From Blastococcus sp. (GTDB lineage Bacteria; Actinomycetota; Actinomycetes; Mycobacteriales; Geodermatophilaceae): a DNA stretch of 35,286 bases. The translations under genes were made by a program, and so were the position numbers. The notes beneath the pieces are model-generated. The model saw only the letters and a list, made by a program, of their open reading frames with translations. It was not told where the DNA came from and did no database searches. Each line of letters begins with the position of its first letter. Positions within the stretch are counted from its first letter, which is position 1. Below, in pieces: positions 7,073 to 15,211 of this stretch. The stretch covers positions 1 through 35,286 of the forward strand of contig JAOPWM010000148.1 of the NCBI GenBank assembly GCA_025965695.1, in the 5' to 3' direction.

Positions 7073-8229
7073 GAGACGTGGCCATGGTCGGCGCGGGGAT
7101 GATCCCGTTCGGCGAGCTGTTCGACCAGAGCATCAAGGACATGGTCAGCGGGGCCTTCGCCGCGACGCTGGCGTCTGTCGACAAGGGCATGCCCGTCGGT
7201 GACATCCAGGCGGCCTGGTTCGGCGAGGTCCAGAGCGTCGACGGCTTCCCGGCCGGACTGCTGGCCGACACCTGCGGCCTCCTGGACATCCCGGTGACCC
7301 GAGTGGAGAACGCCTGCGCCACGGGCAACGACGCCATCCGCAACGCGCTCTACGCCGTCGGCGGCGGGTACGTGGACGTGGCCCTCGTCGTCGGCACGGA
7401 CAAGGTGCGCGACACCTCGGCCGCCTCCACGTTCTGGGACTGGATGTCGACCAACCGGGACATGGCGTGGGACCTCCCGCTCGGCCTCATCTCACCGGCG
7501 AGCTTCGCGCTGCACGTGGCCCGCTACATGCACGAGTTCGGCGCGACCCGGGAGCACCTCGCCCGCGTGGTCGTGAAGAACCACCGCAACGGCGCCCGCA
7601 ACCCCTACGCCCACCTCCGGTTCGAGGTGTCGATGGAACAGGTGCTGAACGCGCCCCCCGTGGTGGAGCCGTTCGGCCTCCTGGACTGCGTGCCGCAGAG
7701 CGACGGCGCGGCCGGCGTCCTGCTGGTCAGCCGGGACGTCGTGGACCGCTACACCGACAAGCCGGTGTGGGTCCGCGGCGTGGGCACTGGGATGGACCGG
7801 ATCATGCATGCCCACAAGACCGATCTGTCGTCGTTCGCCGCCACCCGCAAGGCGGCGAAGCAGGCCTTCGCGATGGCCGGGATCGGGCCGCAGGACATCG
7901 ACGTCGCTGAGGTGCACGACTGCTTCTCGGGCGTGGAGATGATGACCTACGAGGACCTCGGGTTCTGCGACCGCGGGGAAGCGCCGCGCCTCCTGGAGAA
8001 GGAGGAGACGTCGATCGGCGGCCGCATCCCGGTCAACCCGAGCGGCGGGCTGAAGTCGAAGGGACACCCGCCGGGTGCCACCGGCGTGGCCCAGTGCACC
8101 GAACTGTTCGAGCAGTTGCGCGGCGACGCGGTCAACCAGGTCGACGGGGCGCGCTGGGCGCTGGCACACAACGTCGGCGGTCCCACCGCCGTTTCCGCCA
8201 TCACGATCCTGGAGGGCCCCCGTGGCTGA
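7069..8229 (+). CDS. thiolase of the lipid-transfer (SCP-x/Ltp) type
   Basis: A 386-residue thiolase-superfamily enzyme that would cleave or form carbon-carbon bonds in acyl-CoA substrates. Catalytic residues are in place: Cys83 in VENACATG, His283 and Cys285 in VHDCFSG, and His333 in SKGHPPGATG, with NVGGP near the C-terminus. The HDCF motif marks the SCP-x/Ltp branch, including the aldolases and thiolases that shorten sterol side chains together with a DUF35 partner. Here the DUF35 protein is the overlapping upstream gene (ATGA), which strongly suggests a thiolase-DUF35 complex. Whether it acts as a thiolase or as a CoA-free retro-aldolase, as Ltp2 does, cannot be decided from the sequence. 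Confidence 0.92.
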   Translation: MRDVAMVGAGMIPFGELFDQSIKDMVSGAFAATLASVDKGMPVGDIQAAWFGEVQSVDGFPAGLLADTCGLLDIPVTRVENACATGNDAIRNALYAVGGGYVDVALVVGTDKVRDTSAASTFWDWMSTNRDMAWDLPLGLISPASFALHVARYMHEFGATREHLARVVVKNHRNGARNPYAHLRFEVSMEQVLNAPPVVEPFGLLDCVPQSDGAAGVLLVSRDVVDRYTDKPVWVRGVGTGMDRIMHAHKTDLSSFAATRKAAKQAFAMAGIGPQDIDVAEVHDCFSGVEMMTYEDLGFCDRGEAPRLLEKEETSIGGRIPVNPSGGLKSKGHPPGATGVAQCTELFEQLRGDAVNQVDGARWALAHNVGGPTAVSAITILEGPRG

Positions 8230-8977
8230 TCTGTCGGGCAAGGCCGCCGTCGTCACCGGCGCGGCACAGGGCATCGGCCGCGCGGTCGCAGAGGCGTTCG
8301 CCGCCGCAGGCGCCGGCGTCGTGCTCGTCGACGTCGACGAGGCGGGTGTCACGGCTGCCGCAGCGGCCCTGGCCGACGCCGGTTACCCGGCGGTCGGCGT
8401 GGCCGGCGACGTCGGCGACGAACAGACGATCGCCCGTGCGGCCGACAGCGCCCGCGGTGCTCTGGGCGAGCTTGCGATCTGGGTCAACAACGCCGGGGTC
8501 AGCCGCCCGGCGATGCTGCACAAGATGGGGGTGGACCAGTTCGACCTCGTCCTCAGGGTGCACGCCCGGGGCACGTTCCTGGGCACCCGGGAGGCGGCAC
8601 GGCGCATGCGGGAGGCCGGAAGCGGGGGCTCGATCATCAACGTGACCTCGTCGGCCGGACTCGCCGGGACGATCGGTCAGATCAACTACGCGGCGGCCAA
8701 GGGTGCGATCACGGCCATGACCAAGTCGGCGGCCAAGGAACTGGGCCGGTACGGCATCCGGGTCAACGCCGTCTCCCCGGCCGCGGCGACCCAGATGACC
8801 GAGACGATCCGCAGTGACGAGCGGTTCGCCGAGCAGTACCTCGAGCGCATCCCGCTGCATCGTTGGGCGGAGCCCGACGAGATCGCCGGCGCGTTCCTCT
8901 ACCTGGCCGGTCCGGCCGCCGACTACGTCACCGGTCAGGTGCTCTGCATCGACGGTGGCAGCTACATGGCCAGCTGA
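8222..8977 (+). CDS. short-chain dehydrogenase/reductase
   Basis: A 251-residue classical SDR, probably oxidising a secondary alcohol or a 3-hydroxyacyl-CoA with NAD(P). TGAAQGIG at residues 12-19 binds the cofactor, NNAG follows, the catalytic Ser lies in NVTSSAG, and the Tyr/Lys pair is in NYAAAK. Asp at the end of the second strand (VLVDVDEAG) favours NAD over NADP. GTG 8222 overlaps the thiolase stop by 8 bases, so it is translated with that operon. The context suggests it makes the 3-keto substrate for the thiolase upstream. Confidence 0.92.
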   Translation: MADLSGKAAVVTGAAQGIGRAVAEAFAAAGAGVVLVDVDEAGVTAAAAALADAGYPAVGVAGDVGDEQTIARAADSARGALGELAIWVNNAGVSRPAMLHKMGVDQFDLVLRVHARGTFLGTREAARRMREAGSGGSIINVTSSAGLAGTIGQINYAAAKGAITAMTKSAAKELGRYGIRVNAVSPAAATQMTETIRSDERFAEQYLERIPLHRWAEPDEIAGAFLYLAGPAADYVTGQVLCIDGGSYMAS

Positions 8978-8978
8978 G

Positions 8979-10181
8979 GTGCCGCCGACACCGGTCGGGG
9001 GGGCGGCGCTCGACGACCTCACCCCCGAGGAACTCGCCATCGCCGAGCGGATCCGCCCGTACCTGACCCGTGGCTCCCGCGTGGCGGTGGCCGACGGCGC
9101 CGGGGCCCCGACGGGACTGGGCCGCCCGCTGGCGTACGCGGCGCGGCACGTCGGTGGCGTCCGGTTGCTCCTCGGCTGGTCGTTCCAACTCGCCGTCCCT
9201 CTGGACGACGTCGCCTTCCCCGACGTCCGGGCCGTGATCGGCGGCTACGGGCTGCGCCGACGGTTCGGCGGTGGCGTGCACTACCTGCCGGTCCGGCTGA
9301 GTGCGGTGCCCGCCCTGCTGCACTCCACCCTGCGGCCGGACGTCCTGCTCGCCGGGCTCCGTCCCGGCCCCCGGGGGCTCGTCTTCGGCAGTGAGGTCGC
9401 CTGGATGCAGGCGGCCGTCGACGCCGGCGCCCAGGTGCTCGCCGAGGTCAACCACGGCCTTCCGGCCGCATCCGGGGAGCCGGCCCTGCCCGCCGGGCGG
9501 GTGACCGTGGTGGCCGAGACCAACCGCCCGCCCATGACCCTGCCCCTGCCGCCTCCGCATCCGGTCAACGACGTCATCGGCCGGCACGTGGCCGCGCTCG
9601 CCCGCCCGGGCGCACACGTGCAGTTCGGGCCGGGCGGGGTCGGTGACGCCGCGCTGCGCGCGCTCGAGGTCCCGGTCCACGTGGACTCCGGCATCGTGGG
9701 GGACGCGGTCCTCGGCCTGGAGGCTCGCGGGCTGCTCGCGGGGGAGCCCCTGGCCACGTATCTGGGCGGCACTTCCGCCGTCTACGAGTGGGCGGACGGC
9801 CGGCACATCCTCGCCCGCGTGGAGCGCACCCACGACCCGAGCAGGCTCGCGGACGTGCCGTTGCTCGCGGTGAACACGGCGCTGGAGATCGACCACACCG
9901 GCCAGGTCAACGTCGAGGGGTTCGGCGGCGACGTCATCGCCGGCGTGGGGGGTCATCCGGATTTCGCGGGGGCAGCGGTGCGTGGCCTGAACGGGCTCAG
10001 CGTCGTGGCGCTGCCCACGGTCCGCGGCGGCCGGCGGACGCTCGTCGAGCGGTTGAGCGCACCCACGTCGACCACGCGCTCGGACGTCGACGTGGTGGTG
10101 ACAGAGTTCGGCGCGGCCGACCTGCGGGGACTCAGCGACGCCGAGCGGACCCGTGCACTGCGTGCCGTGTGGGGCGACTGA
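8979..10181 (+). CDS. acetyl-CoA hydrolase/CoA-transferase family protein
   Basis: A 400-residue protein of the acetyl-CoA hydrolase/4-hydroxybutyrate CoA-transferase family. The C-terminal domain is clear: LLAVNTALEIDHTGQVNVEG, then GGDVIAGVGGHPDF, and VVTEFGAADLRGLS near the end. Such enzymes move CoA between acids or hydrolyse the thioester through a glutamyl-CoA intermediate. Where relatives have HTEM or HSEM with the catalytic Glu, this one seems to read VHVDSGIVGD, so I cannot find the expected Glu. GTG 8979 lies one base after the SDR stop. It is the last gene of this operon and may release or exchange CoA on pathway acids, or may be a non-catalytic homologue. Confidence 0.85.
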   Translation: MPPTPVGGAALDDLTPEELAIAERIRPYLTRGSRVAVADGAGAPTGLGRPLAYAARHVGGVRLLLGWSFQLAVPLDDVAFPDVRAVIGGYGLRRRFGGGVHYLPVRLSAVPALLHSTLRPDVLLAGLRPGPRGLVFGSEVAWMQAAVDAGAQVLAEVNHGLPAASGEPALPAGRVTVVAETNRPPMTLPLPPPHPVNDVIGRHVAALARPGAHVQFGPGGVGDAALRALEVPVHVDSGIVGDAVLGLEARGLLAGEPLATYLGGTSAVYEWADGRHILARVERTHDPSRLADVPLLAVNTALEIDHTGQVNVEGFGGDVIAGVGGHPDFAGAAVRGLNGLSVVALPTVRGGRRTLVERLSAPTSTTRSDVDVVVTEFGAADLRGLSDAERTRALRAVWGD

Positions 10182-10266
10182 GCGGCCTCGCCGCCGTTCC
10201 CCGGGCCGCCGTTGCGACACGGGACGGAGTCGTTCCGGAATCCGTGCGACAGGTCACAAACAGTCG

Positions 10267-10295
10267 TTGACTCCCAATCATTAGCAGGATAACGT
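10267..10295 (+). promoter_or_regulatory. promoter of the ABC importer operon with candidate operator
   Basis: TTGACT (10267-10272), a 17-base spacer and TAACGT (10290-10295) form a good housekeeping promoter. The spacer carries CAATCATTAG (10275-10284), related to the elements at 5701-5717 and 21789-21806. The first gene of the operon starts 58 bases downstream. Confidence 0.6.
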
Positions 10296-10353
10296 CCGGC
10301 TCCGGATCAGCCCCGCTGCACATCTCGCGGGCAGACGACGATGGGATCTTCAG

Positions 10354-11118
10354 ATGCTCTCCGCAGGGACACCCGAGGCGCGCAACGGTGGCACGGCGAC
10401 CGCCGAGCCCGTGCTGCGCGTGGACGGCCTCACGGCCGGCTACGGCAAGCACGTCGTCCTGGACGGCGTCGCCCTGGTCGTCGGCGAGGGCGAGCTGGTC
10501 GCGCTCCTCGGCCACAACGGCGCCGGCAAGACGACGGCCCTGCGGTCGATCGTCGGCCAGGTCCGCCCCAAGGCCGGCAGCATCCACCTCGACGGCGCGG
10601 CCGTGACGGGCATGTCCCCGGCGGTCACCGCGAAGCGGGGGATGAGCATGGTCCCGCAGGGCCAGGGCGTCTTCCCCTCCATGACCGTCGAGGAGAACCT
10701 CCGGCTCGCCGCCGCGGTCGCGACCCGCCGGAGCTCGAACCCGCGCCCCCAGGACGAGGTGCGCGCCTTCGTCCTCGACATGTTCGGCATCCTCAAGCGA
10801 CGCCACAAGGACAAGGCCGGCTCGTTCAGCGGCGGTCAGCGGCAGATGCTCGCGATCGGCATGGCACTCATGACCCAGCCGCGGCTGATGCTCCTCGACG
10901 AGCCGTCCACGGGGCTGGCCCCCGTCCTGGTCGACGAGGTGCTCGCGGCGGTCCGGAAGGTCAACCAGGAACTCGGGACGAGCGTCCTCCTGGTCGAGCA
11001 GGACACCAAGCGAGTCCTCGCCGTGTCCGACCGGGTCTACGTCATCAAGCTCGGGGTGCCCGTCTTCGACGGCACGCCCGCAGAAATGCACCAGCAGGAC
11101 TGGTCCCAGCTCTTCTGA
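10354..11118 (+). CDS. livF: ABC transporter ATP-binding protein, LivF type
   Basis: A 254-residue ATPase of the branched-chain amino acid (HAAT) transporter group. Walker A is GHNGAGKT at residues 53-60, the signature is SFSGGQRQ, and Walker B is LMLLDEPSTGLAP followed by VLLVEQD. It energises import through the membrane subunits encoded just downstream. The start ATG 10354 has only a weak upstream ribosome site; about 19 N-terminal residues precede the conserved fold, so a later start is possible. LivF-type systems near CoA ligases and dehydrogenases in actinobacteria often import hydrophobic carboxylic acids rather than amino acids; that is inference here. Confidence 0.93.
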   Translation: MLSAGTPEARNGGTATAEPVLRVDGLTAGYGKHVVLDGVALVVGEGELVALLGHNGAGKTTALRSIVGQVRPKAGSIHLDGAAVTGMSPAVTAKRGMSMVPQGQGVFPSMTVEENLRLAAAVATRRSSNPRPQDEVRAFVLDMFGILKRRHKDKAGSFSGGQRQMLAIGMALMTQPRLMLLDEPSTGLAPVLVDEVLAAVRKVNQELGTSVLLVEQDTKRVLAVSDRVYVIKLGVPVFDGTPAEMHQQDWSQLF

Positions 11119-11184
11119 TCCTGGGCGCCTCCCCCAAGCGGTGACACGAGGTCGGAGCCTGTCCGACCCATGAAAGGAGAACCG

Positions 11185-12402
11185 GTGAACCTGGCAAAGA
11201 TGCCTCGTCGACTCGCCGCGCTGGCGCTGGTCGCCGGGCTCGGTCTGACTGCCTGTGGCGGGGGTGGTGACTCAGGCGGCAGCGGCAGCGGTAACGGCGC
11301 GGGCACCGAGACCTACCCGCTCGGTGTCGCCATGGCCCTGTCCGGGGCCAACGCGGCCCTGGGTCAGGACTTCGTCAAGTTCATGGAGTTCGCCGTCGAG
11401 GATGCCAACAAGGCGCACGCCTCGGACGGCTTCGAGATCAAGATGGTCAGCGAGGACACCCAGGCGACCGCCGAGGTCGGCCTGAACGCCCTGAACAAGC
11501 TGGCCACGGTCGAAAAGGTCCCCGCCGTCTTCACCGCCTGGAGCGCCGTCGTCAAGGCCATGGCCCCGGCGTCGGAGGACCTGGGCGTCGCGCTGTTCAA
11601 CGTGGGTGCCAACAGCCCCGAGCTCGAAGGCGCCGGTGCGAACCTGCGGAACTTCTTCCCCCTGTCCTCGGTCAACGTCCGCGCTCTCGGGACGTACATG
11701 GCCAAGGAGAAGGGCGCCAAGAAGGCCGCCATCATCCGGGTGAACAACGCCTCGGGCGAGGGTGCGGCCGACGTCTACAAGAAGGCGTTCGAGGCGGCCG
11801 GTGGCAAGGTCGTCGCGACCGAGACCATCGAGCAGGATGCGGTCGACGCGTCGTCCCAGGTCTCCAAGGTGCTGGCCCAGCACCCGGACACCATCCACGT
11901 GCAGCCGCTGCTGGGTGAGGCCGTGGCCATCTTCAAGGCACTCGACGACCAGGGGTACACCGGCCAGGTCACCACGTACTCCGGCGCGGGCGAGGCAGTC
12001 GCGGTCCGCCAGGCCTCGGGTGCGTCGATGAACGGCGTCACGTACGCCGCGCTGTCCGGAGCCAAGGCCGACGACCCGAAGGTGACGGCGCTGGTCGACC
12101 GCTTCAAGGCGGCCCAGGGCCGGGAGCCGGCCGGGCTGTCCTACGACGTCTACATGTACGACAGCGTCTTCATGTACGCCGACATCATCAAGCAGCTGCG
12201 TGACAAGAAGCAGGACGTCACCGGCAAGAACATCCTTGCCCTGGTCGACGACGTGAAGACGTTCAAGAACCTCCCGCTGGAGGGCTCGACCACGTTCACG
12301 GACAGCGGCACGGTGATCAAGGACACGATCATCAAGCGCATCGACGACTCCTCGGCCAACCCGGCCGCGGACCCCGAGGTCGTCACCCTCTCCGCCAAGT
12401 AA
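11185..12402 (+). CDS. ABC transporter substrate-binding lipoprotein, LivJ type
   Basis: A 405-residue periplasmic-binding-protein family member (Peripl_BP_6). The N-terminus is a lipoprotein signal: basic KMPRR, a hydrophobic stretch, then LTAC with the lipidated Cys at residue 24, followed by a flexible Gly/Ser linker. The mature part begins YPLGVAMALSGANAALGQDF, typical of LivJ-like proteins. GTG 11185 is chosen because AAAGGAG sits 5 bases before it; an in-frame ATG at 11170 would include that ribosome site in the coding region. It captures the substrate outside the membrane and delivers it to the LivH/LivM channel. A strong hairpin just after the gene may protect its message. The ligand cannot be read from the sequence. 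Confidence 0.94.
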   Translation: MNLAKMPRRLAALALVAGLGLTACGGGGDSGGSGSGNGAGTETYPLGVAMALSGANAALGQDFVKFMEFAVEDANKAHASDGFEIKMVSEDTQATAEVGLNALNKLATVEKVPAVFTAWSAVVKAMAPASEDLGVALFNVGANSPELEGAGANLRNFFPLSSVNVRALGTYMAKEKGAKKAAIIRVNNASGEGAADVYKKAFEAAGGKVVATETIEQDAVDASSQVSKVLAQHPDTIHVQPLLGEAVAIFKALDDQGYTGQVTTYSGAGEAVAVRQASGASMNGVTYAALSGAKADDPKVTALVDRFKAAQGREPAGLSYDVYMYDSVFMYADIIKQLRDKKQDVTGKNILALVDDVKTFKNLPLEGSTTFTDSGTVIKDTIIKRIDDSSANPAADPEVVTLSAK

Positions 12403-12408
12403 CAGCTT

Positions 12409-12445
12409 CCCCTGCCGCCCGCGCACCCGTGGCGGGCGGCAGGGG
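12409..12445 (+). terminator. strong hairpin between the lipoprotein and permease genes
   Basis: CCCCTGCCGCCCGC (12409-12422) and GCGGGCGGCAGGGG (12432-12445) form a perfect 14-pair stem with a 9-base loop. No T-run follows, so it is more likely an mRNA-stabilising element or partial terminator that raises the binding protein relative to the permease, as seen in other importer operons. Confidence 0.7.
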
Positions 12446-12503
12446 ACACCACTTCCCAGCCTCAGCTCTGCACACACCACGACTGCCGAAGGACTGCCCC
12501 CGC

Positions 12504-13385
12504 ATGGACCTGCTCCTCTCGCTCGCGAAGAACGGGGTGATCATCGGCCTGCTGTACGGACTCTTCGCGTACGGCATGAGCCTGATCATCGCGACGTCGG
12601 GAGTGCTGCACTTCGCGCACGGGCTGACGCTCGTCGGCTCCGCCTACTCGTTCTGGTTCTTCTTCCAGGAGAAGGAACTGGGTGTGTTCGTCGGCGTCCT
12701 CGCCGCGCTCGCAGTCGGTGGCCTGATCGGCGTCCTCGTGGAACTGGTGATCTACCGGCCACTGCGGCGCATCCACGCCACCGACATGGTCTTCCTGGTG
12801 GCGTCCCTGTCGGTGCTGACCCTGGGGCAGGCCGCCATCGTCTTCATCTTCGGCACCGACCCCAAGTCCGTGCGGCCGAACGAATTCCTCCGCTGGAGCG
12901 CCGACGTCGGGCCGTTCAACATCCGCACCTGGGACCTGCTCATCCTCGGCGCGAGCGCCCTGGCCTTCGCGGCGCTCTACCTGCTGCAGCGGCGCACCGC
13001 GGTCGGCCTGTCGTTCCGCGCCGTCGGTGACAATCCCCAGCGCGCAGAGACCCTCGGCATCAAGCTGCAGCACACCTACGTGTGGGTCTTCCTGGCCGGC
13101 TCCCTCGTGGCGGTCCTGCCGGCCATGCTCCTGGCGGTCCAGAACCCCGTCACGCCGTCCATGGGCTTCGACCTGCTCGTCAAGGCCGTCATCGCCCTCG
13201 TCATCGGTGGTATCGGCAGCATGCCGGGGGCCCTGCTCGGCGGCATCCTCATCGGCCTGGTCGAGAGCCTGGCCACCTACAAGCTGCCGACGGAGTGGGC
13301 GGAATTCACCCTCTACGCGCTGCTCTTCATCTTCGTCATCGTCCGGCCGAACGGTCTGACGAAGGGCGCGTTGCGCACAGCGTGA
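12504..13385 (+). CDS. livH: ABC transporter permease, LivH type
   Basis: A 293-residue membrane protein of the branched-chain amino acid permease family, with about eight hydrophobic segments. Family landmarks are GLLYGLFAYGMSLIIATSGVLHFAHG at the N-terminal side (residues about 15-40), GLSFRAVGDNPQRAETLGI in the cytoplasmic loop that meets the ATPase, and ALVIGGIGSMPGALLGGILIGLVE. The start ATG 12504 follows GAAGGA at a 10-base spacing. It forms the channel with the LivM part of the next gene product. The importer genes are arranged F-J-H-MG, and all four functions appear present. Confidence 0.94.
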   Translation: MDLLLSLAKNGVIIGLLYGLFAYGMSLIIATSGVLHFAHGLTLVGSAYSFWFFFQEKELGVFVGVLAALAVGGLIGVLVELVIYRPLRRIHATDMVFLVASLSVLTLGQAAIVFIFGTDPKSVRPNEFLRWSADVGPFNIRTWDLLILGASALAFAALYLLQRRTAVGLSFRAVGDNPQRAETLGIKLQHTYVWVFLAGSLVAVLPAMLLAVQNPVTPSMGFDLLVKAVIALVIGGIGSMPGALLGGILIGLVESLATYKLPTEWAEFTLYALLFIFVIVRPNGLTKGALRTA

Positions 13386-13434
13386 TCGCGCGCCGCCGGT
13401 CGATGTCCGCCCCCGTTCGAAGGGCTGCACCTAC

Positions 13435-15201
13435 GTGTCGTACTACCTGAACAACCTGCTGGCCCTTCTGGCCATCTTCTCCATCCTGGGTATGTCGTTC
13501 AACCTGATCATGGGTTACGCCGGGCAGTTCTCCATCGCCCACGGAGCCTTCTTCGGACAGGGCGCGTACACCACCGGCGTCCTCATGCGGGACTACGAGT
13601 GGTCGTTCCTGCCCGCGATGGTCGCGTCGTTCCTCTTCGCCGGCCTGGTCAGCGTCATCCTCGGTGTGGCAGCCCGCAGGGTCACCGACGTGTACCTGGT
13701 CATCCTGACGCTCGCGTGGCAGGTCGCGGCCGTCGAGCTGTACAGCAACCTGGACATCACGGGTGGCTCCGGCGGGTTGATCGGCATCCCCCGGGCGGAC
13801 ATCTTCGGCTACGAGCTGGCGGGCCCGACGCAGGTCATCATCCTTGCCTGGGCGGTGTGCATCGTGGTCGCACTGGCGGTCCGGTACATCGTCCGGTCGC
13901 CCTTCGGTCGGACGCTCCGGGGCCTCCGCGAGGACGAGATCGCGGCGCGGTCACTGGGCAAGCCGACGGCCAACCTCAAGATCAAGGCGTTCGTCATCTC
14001 GTCGGCCCTCGCCGGCGTGGCCGGTTCCCTGTTCGCCGTCCAGATCCGCTTCATCAGCCCTGCCGAGTTCGCGCTCGACCGGTCGATCGAGGTGCTCTCG
14101 CTCGCGATCATCGGTGGTCTGGCCACGCTCATCGGCCCGTTCGTCGGCGCCGCGGTGATCGTCCTGATCCCGGAACTGCTCGGCTACCTGGACCTGCCGA
14201 ACACCCTCGTCGGCGCCGTCAACGCCTTCCTCTTCTCCGGCATGGTGCTGGTCTTCCTGCGCTTCCGCCCCCAGGGGCTGGTGGGCCGCCGGCCGGTCAG
14301 GAACGCGGCGAACTCCCACCTCGGCGACGTCATCCCGGGGCCGCCGCAACCCCTCGGGGAGACCCTCGAGGACGGCGCAACCGCGCACGAGCGCGCACCG
14401 GAGCCCGCCGGGGCCGCGGGCCTGCCGGTCGCGGCGTCGCGCGAGGTGCGCACCCTGAGCTGCGAGGGCGCGTCGATCTCCTTCGGCGGGCTGACCGCGG
14501 TGGACGACGTGACGCTGACCCTGCGACCGGGTGCCATCACCGGCCTCGTGGGTCCCAACGGCGCCGGCAAGACGACGTTGTTCAACATCCTGAGCGGGCT
14601 GCTCACCCCGGACACGGGTGCGGTGCGCTTCGGATCCGCGGACATCACGGGGAAGTCGCTCGACGCCCGGGCTCGTGACGGGATCGTGCGGTCCTTCCAG
14701 GAGATGCGGCTCTTCGACGGCATGAGTGCCCAGGACAACATCCTGCTGGCCATGACACCGAAGGCCGACGAGCAGATCCTCCCGGCGCAACGCGGCGGGC
14801 TGCACCGCCGCAGGGCCGAGCGCGAGCGGCAGGAGCGCACCGCTGAGCTCCTCGCCTACCTCGGCCTCGGCCACCAGGCGCAGACGCTGGCCGGCGACCT
14901 CTCCTACGCGGAGCAGAAGCTCCTGATGATGGGCCGCCTGCTCGCGACCGACGCCGACTGCTACCTGCTCGACGAGCCGATGTCCGGACTCGACGCGGCA
15001 GGACGCGAGCGGATCATGCGGCTGCTGCAGGACACCGTGGCGCGCGGCGCCACGATCTGCCTGGTCGAGCACAGCCTCGACGTCATCCGGTCCGTCTGCT
15101 CCTGGGTCGCCTTCCTCGCCGACGGAAAGCTCGTCAAGCAGGGCCCCACCGAGGAGATCACCAATGACCGCGAGCTCGCGGCCATGTACTTCGGAAACTG
15201 A
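13435..15201 (+). CDS. ABC transporter permease-ATPase fusion, LivM-LivG
   Basis: A 588-residue fusion. Residues 1 to about 285 are a LivM permease (LGMSFNLIMGYAGQFSIAHG near the start, then GRTLRGLREDEIAARSLG and IIGGLATLIGPFVGA). A linker rich in Pro, Ala and Glu of about 55 residues leads to a LivG ATPase: Walker A GPNGAGKT at 373-380, a signature reading LSYAEQ, Walker B DCYLLDEPMSGLD, and a switch His in CLVEHSLD. A single polypeptide thus fixes one channel half to one ATPase; LivF supplies the other ATPase. GTG 13435 follows GAAGGG. The frame runs through the linker without a stop. Confidence 0.94.
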   Translation: MSYYLNNLLALLAIFSILGMSFNLIMGYAGQFSIAHGAFFGQGAYTTGVLMRDYEWSFLPAMVASFLFAGLVSVILGVAARRVTDVYLVILTLAWQVAAVELYSNLDITGGSGGLIGIPRADIFGYELAGPTQVIILAWAVCIVVALAVRYIVRSPFGRTLRGLREDEIAARSLGKPTANLKIKAFVISSALAGVAGSLFAVQIRFISPAEFALDRSIEVLSLAIIGGLATLIGPFVGAAVIVLIPELLGYLDLPNTLVGAVNAFLFSGMVLVFLRFRPQGLVGRRPVRNAANSHLGDVIPGPPQPLGETLEDGATAHERAPEPAGAAGLPVAASREVRTLSCEGASISFGGLTAVDDVTLTLRPGAITGLVGPNGAGKTTLFNILSGLLTPDTGAVRFGSADITGKSLDARARDGIVRSFQEMRLFDGMSAQDNILLAMTPKADEQILPAQRGGLHRRRAERERQERTAELLAYLGLGHQAQTLAGDLSYAEQKLLMMGRLLATDADCYLLDEPMSGLDAAGRERIMRLLQDTVARGATICLVEHSLDVIRSVCSWVAFLADGKLVKQGPTEEITNDRELAAMYFGN

Positions 15202-15211
15202 GGAGTCTGTC

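Noticed and set aside
10228-10250. Imperfect inverted repeat ACGGA...TCCGT before the importer promoter
   Set aside because: The arms are only five bases with a long loop and no T-run; too weak to call a terminator or operator.
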